64,000 nucleotides of DNA from Sepiola atlantica (Eukaryota > Mollusca > Cephalopoda > Sepiida > Sepiolidae), in assembly GCA_963556195.1 (NCBI GenBank), contig OY744520.1, positions 152,326,607-152,390,606 on the forward strand. The letters run 5' to 3'. The notes beneath the pieces were generated by a model that saw only the letters and a program-made list of their open reading frames with translations, did no database searches and had not been told where the DNA came from. The position numbers and the translations under genes are program-made. Positions 55,767 to 64,000 of this stretch are shown in pieces. Position 1 is the stretch's first letter. The number at the start of each line of letters is the position of its first letter.

Positions 55767-56640
55767 GGAAGTTTCTCAACCATTAAACTATATAAAAAAA
55801 ATTTTTTTTTAACTTTTAGTCCCTAGTCTTTCAGTGGAAAATCACTCATGTAAGTCAATTTATTTTTTACAGTTATTATATTAGTTTGCTTCTAACATTA
55901 TTTAAGGGGTCATCAGTTGTTTACCATGAAAAACTGTTTCGGAAATTTAAATATATATAGGTATATTTTTGTAAAGTTTGATTTTCGTATCAGTTTTTGA
56001 CAAAGAGTGGAAGACTGCTCAAAATATTAAAAAAGGAATAATTACAAAAACAACAACAACAACAACATCGTTTGTATGCTTCATATATACTTTATAAAGT
56101 TATATATATATTGATATATTTGTATGTACGGGATTCAATCCTAAAATAATTAACCGATCATTATGAATTTTGGAAAACACATGCTAGACATAAGAGGTCG
56201 AAATGTTATGTTTAATTTGGTTTCATATCAATATACAACAGAAGTAAAAGGGATTGAAGCCTTCATGATAAATCAGATACTTCTAATTTTTGTAAAATTA
56301 TCAAGTAATAAATATTTCCCCAATTTTTTGGGGAGTGGGGGGGAGTATTTAATAGGTTTTTGCTTAGGAGACATGATGTGCACAAAAACTCCCATTTAGA
56401 AAATCAAATATATCAGATTTATATTAAAGGTGTTTCATAGTGATTAGACACCAATTAAGCAAGATGTCCTGAATTTGAATTTATTTTTAGGATCTTTTAA
56501 GTCTTTTATTTTTAACATTTTCAAGAAACAAAATGATGTAATGGATTTCGATCAAAATCGAATTAGGATCTTAGACATCAAGTTTAGTATTATATCTTGA
56601 TTTTAATATTCTTAACTGACATAAAAGTATGCAAAAACTA
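55762..56640. other. no gene recognised
   Basis: AT-rich unique sequence. Frame 56163-56399 shows no domain. Confidence 0.45.
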
Positions 56641-56649
56641 TTCTTCTAG

Positions 56650-56670
56650 TATATATATATGTATATATAC

Positions 56671-56712
<42 letters not shown>

Positions 56713-56756
56713 CTTAATTGCCATAAATATATTTTTATAACTTACTATATATATAC

Positions 56757-56788
<32 letters not shown>

Positions 56789-56790
56789 GA
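56650..56790. repeat. AT arrays around a family-A end, then GA array
   Basis: AT to about 56711, then tagcttaattgccataaata and tataacttacta (56711-56748), the outer end of family A, then AT and GA sequence. Confidence 0.8.
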
Positions 56791-56829
56791 AGAGAGAAAG
56801 AGGGAGAGAGAAAGAGGGTTGTTTATTAT

Positions 56830-57535
56830 GAATCGGGGTCAATCGGGTTTTCGTAGTATATCAGTAGATTAGGAAACACATGGCAGCCATACAAATATTA
56901 GAGGTGTGTTCCTGTCTGTTCGTGTCTGTGTATTCGCTATGTCCTGGGTATGACTGTGAAAGACATCCCGGGTAAGTGAATCTCGACAGACTGGGAATGA
57001 AGCTCAACTATAGGGAGGAACACCCATATTCAAAACCTCGTGTGGCCATATCCTATTACAGAACACGCGTAAGGGGTAAACCTTTAAAAAATTCGGGTCA
57101 GAGTCCCAAAGGTCGCTGTACCCAACACGTTCTTGCAACTCCTGCGACCGTATCGGTCCCAAACTGTGGCGACCATGTTATTGTTTTTTGTCTCACCGGT
57201 GACGTAGAGAGGGAGGGCGTGCTACATGGGCAACAGCCTGTTCTCCATATCATATTGCCCTAAGCTTGCATCCGACCAAAAGGTAAAGGTAAAGGTCGCA
57301 TAGCCTGGACGCGCACGAGTGTCGTTGCCGACATCGCACACTGCCCATGGCCGTAGCGGCGGTGATTTGTTAAGAATCACCGTGTCTAGGGCACAGCATA
57401 TGGAAGGCGGAGCCCATCCCTCTACTTCCGCTGCCTTGAACCTTCCCTGAGTTTTAGTCAGGTACCCATTTACTTCTGGGTGGACAGAGGGAGTTTTCAG
57501 ACCCGAAAATTCGCATGCCGTGAGTGGGATATTTT
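56830..57535 (+). repeat. GC-richer SINE-like segment
   Basis: 57280-57535 contains gtcaggtacccatttacttc then gggtggacagaggg, a block I associate with dispersed invertebrate repeats, preceded by ggtaaaggtaaaggtcgcat. No tRNA boxes identified. The frame at 56976-57263 has no domain. Confidence 0.35.
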
Positions 57536-58640
<1,105 letters not shown>

Positions 58641-58901
58641 GAAATTAACAAAGTTCAAATATTTGAAAAATATGAAAATTATTCTTAAAGGAATTTTTGT
58701 TAAAAAAACGCAGTGAATAAAAAGAAAAATTCCGTGAAAAATATATGCAGATTGTCCGGGTGGTAAATTTCCGTTGAAAAGAAGTCAAATGAATTGTAGA
58801 ATGTGAAGAAAACTCTTTGCGTGGGAGCAGTGTGGAGAAAGTGCTCAAAATATAGGTGAGTCCAGACGCACTTAAAGGGGATTGAAAAGGGAGAGATTGG
58901 C
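58641..58901. other. no gene recognised
   Basis: Unique AT-rich sequence between two element-associated AT arrays. Confidence 0.4.
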
Positions 58902-58908
58902 CATATAT

Positions 58909-58992
<84 letters not shown>
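58902..58992. repeat. AT array
   Basis: One aaat interruption near 58920. Confidence 0.95.
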
Positions 58993-58997
<5 letters not shown>

Positions 58998-60054
58998 TAG
59001 CTGCGTGTAATATTGCAGTTGTAGGTAAATGTCAATGACAGAAGAAGAAGAGCCAATGTCGTAAACAATGAAATATTACAAAATGGAAAGCCTCGATTAA
59101 AAATACGCGAACATTTTTGGATTTAAAAAAGTGTTTTATAACTTTGAAACGAAGAAATAATATCCATTGCATTACAACCAAACAGGGTGACATTTTGACA
59201 GACTGTGAGAGTGTCTTTTGGCTGTAGATGGCCCTTCACATCAAATGGAAATCTCATTTTGTCTATTTGTGACTAGAGTATAAGTACGCATAAGTACGCA
59301 GCATAAAAGAGAACATGTTTGAATCCGAATTGCGGGCTCAGAGTTGGAGGCAGTCTAATGTTTTGGAAAGAGTCAAAATCGGACTTGTAAGAATATTCTG
59401 AGTCAGAGTCAGCGTCGGAGTGAACATTTTGAATTCTCGAAGAGAGAACAATATGAGAAGATTATAAAAAAGGAGTCCGAGTCGGATATTTTGGAACTAT
59501 AAGAGACGGTGTCGGTATTTTTTTTAAATCGTAGTAGTCGGAGTTGGAACTTCTACCTTCCGATTCCGCAACTCTGGTCGAAATATCCGTTTAAAGCGAC
59601 ATTTTTATCGAGGATCAAACGTATAGTTTAACACGCTGTCGTCCGTGAAAAGAAAAGAACGTTAAAGAAAACCGTTAATATATCGAGTTAATTGAATTGG
59701 AAAAGAGTAACGTTTACGGACGATCTCCGGTACTATCTGTCGTTCTGGACAGGATCACAGCATAGTATATGATCTGTTCTCAATCAGACGATACGAAATC
59801 GTGCTCAACTGATGCGATTTTTATTTTTGTCCCATTCAGAGTGACAAATTTTAGGGAGCTGGATATCCGACCTTTTATCACATCAAGTCCTTGTGTCTGA
59901 TGTGCAGTTACTTTTACAAAAAGCAGTATACTTGGATTTATCAAGAACAATATGTTTTATAACTGACAGATAACTATCCGAAATATCAAACCTACAAAAA
60001 TAATCTCCCGTCATTTTACAATATTTAAACTACATTGAAAATATACGTCGATTA

Positions 60055-60057
<3 letters not shown>
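58993..60057. other. no gene recognised
   Basis: 59330-59580 repeats gagtc/ggagt-type words loosely. No coding frame. Confidence 0.4.
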
Positions 60058-60143
<86 letters not shown>

Positions 60144-60383
60144 TATATATATATATTCATATATATATATATATATATTCATATATATATATATTCATAT
60201 ATATATATATATTCATATATATATATATTCATATATATATATTCATATATATATATATATTCATATATATATATATTCATATATATATTCATATATATAT
60301 ATATATGCATATATATATATATTCATATATATATATATATATTCATATATATATATATTCATATATATATATATATATATATA

Positions 60384-60428
<45 letters not shown>

Positions 60429-60507
60429 TAATTCCCGAATTAAACCATTTTATACTACTGCTAATCTCTACTACTGTATTTAGCACTGTTTAAGTAAATA
60501 ATAAAAC

Positions 60508-60541
<34 letters not shown>

Positions 60542-60656
60542 ATATGCATATATATATATTCATATATATATATATATATATTCATATATATATATATATA
60601 TTCATATATATATATATATATTCATATATATATATATATTCATATATATATATATA

Positions 60657-60690
<34 letters not shown>
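60058..60690. repeat. AT array punctuated by TTCA
   Basis: Pure AT to about 60140. From there to 60427, and again from 60509 to 60690, AT runs of 8-20 bp are separated by ttcat, a higher-order pattern. An 80-bp unique island (60428-60508) splits the two. The 152-residue Ile/Tyr/His frame here is an artefact. Confidence 0.9.
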
Positions 60691-60692
<2 letters not shown>

Positions 60693-60891
60693 CGTATGGT
60701 ATTATTTTGAAATATAAGTACAAATATGAAATATTTATAAATATATAAATTTAAATATATATTATTTATAAGTAATATCCTTTTAAAATAGATTTGTCAT
60801 AAAGTTTATCTCAAAAACTTTTACTTTCCAGCATATTAGTTTCAAATTTGCATAATAAACGATCGATGTTGACTATAGTAAACAGAGATTA

Positions 60892-60897
60892 ATATAT

Positions 60898-60970
<73 letters not shown>

Positions 60971-61038
60971 TATAAATATTAATTTTTAAATTAATTATAC
61001 AAATCTGTATGCAATAAATTGGTTTATAAATTAATTTA

Positions 61039-61114
<76 letters not shown>
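60892..61114. repeat. two AT arrays
   Basis: 60892-60972 and 61044-61114, the second ending about 60 bp before the mariner element. Confidence 0.9.
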
Positions 61115-61116
<2 letters not shown>

Positions 61117-61177
61117 TAAAACTATACACGTGTCTCTGTAGATGAACCAATCTAATTAATACACACAGAAAGCTATA

Positions 61178-62508
61178 CAGGGTGTTTCAAAAGTCTTGGG
61201 AACATTACAAATGCGTATATCTCATGAACTATTCCAGGTAGAAAAATGAAACTGGTGCCATTTTAAAGCTTGCTTAATCAAGTTTTTGGTCATACTAATG
61301 ATTTTCGTGTTATCTTTCCAGGTGCAGTAATGGCGTTCTCTAAACAAGACAAGGCATTTTACGTCCTCCAATTTGCAAAGACTGAATCGTGGACATGTGT
61401 TCAGCGTGCATTTCGCAGGAAATTTAAAAAAGAAGCCCCTGAAAGGAAATCCATTGTCAGATGGCATGCTAAATTTGTGAAAGATGGGTGTTTGTGCCCA
61501 AGTAAGCGAACAGGTCGCCCTTCAACTTCAGAAGATGCAATTGAGCAAGTTCGGACAGCCTTTCAGCGGAGCCCCCGTAAATCAGTGAGAAGAGCCAGCA
61601 GGGAACTTCAGCTTGCTCCAGCAACTGTCTGGCGTGTCTTAAGGAAACGACTGCAAATGGTACCTTACAAGCTCAATTTGGTCCAAAAGTTGAAGGACAC
61701 TGATAAGCCACTTCGCCGTGACTTTTGCATTGCAATGCAAGAGAAGTTGGAAGATAACGGCTTTGATGACCGGCTTGTTTTTAGCGATGAGGCGACCTTC
61801 CATCTGAATGGCAAAGTTAACAAGCATAACACTCGCATATGGGGTACTGAGAATCCTCATGAACTTCTTGAGCACGAGCGAGATTCACCAAAAGTGAACG
61901 TGTTTTGTGCAATTTCCAAGAAAGGTGTCTATGGACCGTTCTTCTTTGAAGAGGCAACTATCACTGGTGAATCCTATCTCAACATGCTGGAAGACTGGTT
62001 AATGGCTCAGTTGGAACAAGCAGAATCTGATGACTTCATTTTTCAACAAGATGGTGCACCACCACACTGGAGTCTTAGATTAAGGCAGTTTCTTAACACA
62101 AGGCTGCCTGGTAGATGGATTGGGAGATCTGGGCGAGGTGATGACGTTCTCATGCCCTAGCCTCCTAGGTCTCCAGATCTTACCCCGTGTGACTTTTTCC
62201 TTTGGGGCTTTTTCAAGCAACAAGTCTATGTGCCGCCCCTTCCGAGAGATATTGACGAACTAAAGGCTCGAGTAACGGCAGTTGTGGGAACCATTGACGT
62301 CAAGATGCTGGAACGCGTTTGGCAGGAAATGGACTATCGACTAGATGTCTGCCGTGTGACGAATGGTGCTCATATTGAGCAACTTTGAAGATTCCCCACA
62401 AAACTTGAAACTTTAACCTTTCCAACGGTACCAATTTCATTTTTCAACTCCTAATAGTTTTTGAGTTATTAAAAATCGTTATGTTCCCAAGACTTTTGAA
62501 ACACCCTG
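61178..62508 (+). mobile_element. mariner-family DNA transposon, 1331 bp
   Basis: Perfect 27-bp terminal inverted repeats (61178-61204 and 62482-62508) start cagggtgtttcaaaagtctt. Imperfect matching continues to about 90 bp with gaaaaatgaaactggt inside both ends. TA dinucleotides flank both sides (61176-61177, 62509-62510). The element contains one transposase gene in the middle and looks complete. Confidence 0.92.
61330..62388 (+). pseudogene. mariner/IS630-type transposase with one nonsense codon
   Basis: ATG at 61330 (MAFSKQDKAFYVL) is preferred over 61270, which lies closer to the left terminal repeat. The 352 codons are the usual mariner length. The N-terminus has two helix-turn-helix-type segments (about 5-50 and 75-110) joined by a GRP linker (RTGRPST). 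The catalytic triad is D153 (VFSDEATFHLNG), D241 (FQQDGAPPH) and D288 (SPDLTPCDFFLW). The second and third Asp are 46 residues apart, wider than the 34 of classic mariner. Codon 277 is TAG (62158-62160) where relatives have Trp before PPRSPDLTP; the frame is otherwise open to TGA at 62386-62388. The reaction in the family is cut-and-paste transposition into TA sites. Confidence 0.9.
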
Positions 62509-63363
62509 TATATAAAATTACACAAAACCGTAATAAATAAATATAACAGAATAAGGTGAAACACAATAACCCAATATGACTTTATACAGAAATCACTATT
62601 TAAATATTAAAAAGATAGCCCCTCAAGTACATGTTTAATATATAAAGACCCATTCACCATTATTAAAAATCTTTTAACTCGGCCGTTTCTTCTGAAAGGG
62701 ACTTCCCTTTTGTCACTTGTCATAAATCCCGCATTCGTAATTCAGGCTAACGACTTCAGATGCAACATGACGAAGTAATAAAATAAATATATAACAACCC
62801 TCTTTTAAACCGAAACTTAAACACGCTTCAAATATAAATAAAACTAATATATTAATGCTTTAATAATATTAATACACATTGAATATACAATTAATAACCT
62901 AGACATATAAAATACCCGACGCCACGATATACGAAATCAAACCACACGACGGTTAATTAAATAAATAAACACAACTTTAAATGCACACACATAAAATAAG
63001 CAGATAATCAAATGACCTCCGTAATAAATAATATTATGTTGTAATTCAATTTTTAAAAATACTCCAAATAATTAATCTAGACAGTCTGTTATTAACACAG
63101 AACTTCTCCAATAAAAGGGAAAGTTAGAAAATAATACGATCTACTAAGAAACGGTGAATATCGTCGTTTTCTTCGGTTTTTCCATTCTTTTTCATTTTGT
63201 CTTTCTTCGTTTGTTGAGGTGCTGATGAATTGGCGCCGAACTAAAAGACTCTTCTAAACCAGAAAAGGCCTTCGTTCACCTACGGAAACTGTAATTTATA
63301 TTAGCTCTCGCAAAATTTACGATCGAACACTTTACTGATTTCTTTTCAACAAACCTTGATGCA

Positions 63364-63366
<3 letters not shown>
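62509..63366. other. no gene recognised
   Basis: A-rich unique sequence, no credible frame. Confidence 0.5.

Positions 63367-63449
<83 letters not shown>
63367..63449. repeat. AT array followed by GT array
   Basis: AT to 63418, GT to 63449. Confidence 0.95.
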
Positions 63450-63451
<2 letters not shown>

Positions 63452-64000
63452 GATGTGACACATTTTATTCATACAAGCATTATTACTTCGTGACATCTCG
63501 ATATATGAAAGTAATTTGAAAGCATTTAAAATTTCGAATAAAAAATCAATAAACTGGCTTTTAAATTTTGAGCAAATTCATATTATTGAAAGATTACGAC
63601 ATTTGGAAGCTTTTACAAGTCCTTGTGTGAGTATCAATTATTTTTTCGTAAATATTATCTAAGCTATTTTTTTAGCAAGTACTATTTACAAAAGTATTCT
63701 AAGCAAATTCTCATTAAAATATTGAAGGTTTGGGAATCTATTTAACTCTACCCCCACCCCACCAAACTTGCCCCACTCGCACAAATTATTTTTTTAAAAT
63801 GCTATTTAAAATCATAATTTTATTAAGAAGTTAAATTCACCTGGCGTGATGTATTCTAACGGCGAGTAATCTACAAGCCAAGCGTGACCTACGTTACTGC
63901 AGCAAGTTATATACTAACCGAGTGCGATATACGGCATTGTATCAAATGCGTGAACGCTACTGTAGCGAGTGAATAAACACCTAAATATGATCTACAATAC
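63450..64000. other. no gene recognised
   Basis: AT-rich unique sequence to the window end. Confidence 0.5.

Overview
This window looks like metazoan non-coding DNA, most likely intergenic or intronic sequence of a cephalopod-like mollusc. That is an inference from repeat content (long AT dinucleotide arrays, Penelope-like elements, Jockey-like LINE tails, a mariner transposon). No species-diagnostic gene is present. I recognise no exon of a host protein gene. The only convincing protein-coding sequence belongs to mobile elements, and all of it is truncated or broken.

Layout. 1-10 kb: AT-rich unique sequence with a 5S rRNA-like pseudogene, a U2 snRNA-like hairpin, a LINE tail and a palindromic element carrying hammerhead-type motifs (about 5.6 kb). 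10-23 kb: a triplicated dispersed repeat, a 37-bp minisatellite, tRNA-like SINE heads, a TA-flanked MITE and a Jockey-like LINE tail. 23.8-34 kb: a dense nest of a LINE reverse-transcriptase remnant (minus), two Penelope-like elements (PLEs) each bounded by inverted arms, and a LINE endonuclease remnant (plus). 36-39.2 kb: a retrozyme-like unit with two hammerhead ribozymes exactly 339 bp apart, then a 5'-truncated PLE with an open reverse transcriptase/GIY-YIG frame and a hammerhead downstream. 39.4-50.3 kb: a hairpin element, a U2-like pseudogene, a fossil PLE, a second MITE copy, a SINE-like pair and four fold-back/palindromic elements. 50.5-55.7 kb: a decayed Jockey-like LINE (minus), a second palindrome with two facing hammerheads and a LINE tail (plus). 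56-64 kb: SINE-like sequence, another hammerhead-bearing fragment, long interrupted AT arrays, and a mariner-family transposon with intact terminal inverted repeats and one nonsense codon.

Main theme. At least nine candidate hammerhead ribozyme cores from six sequence families can be read directly as a CUGANGA box, a stem II and a GAAA box. Nearly all sit in PLE termini or in short palindromes that look like extreme PLE truncations, and most abut an AT array. Minimal hammerheads in PLE flanking repeats, and small hammerhead-bearing retrozymes in animals, are established in the literature. What deserves a second look here is the density, the repeated inverted-duplication architecture, the association with AT arrays and the 339-bp retrozyme-like unit.
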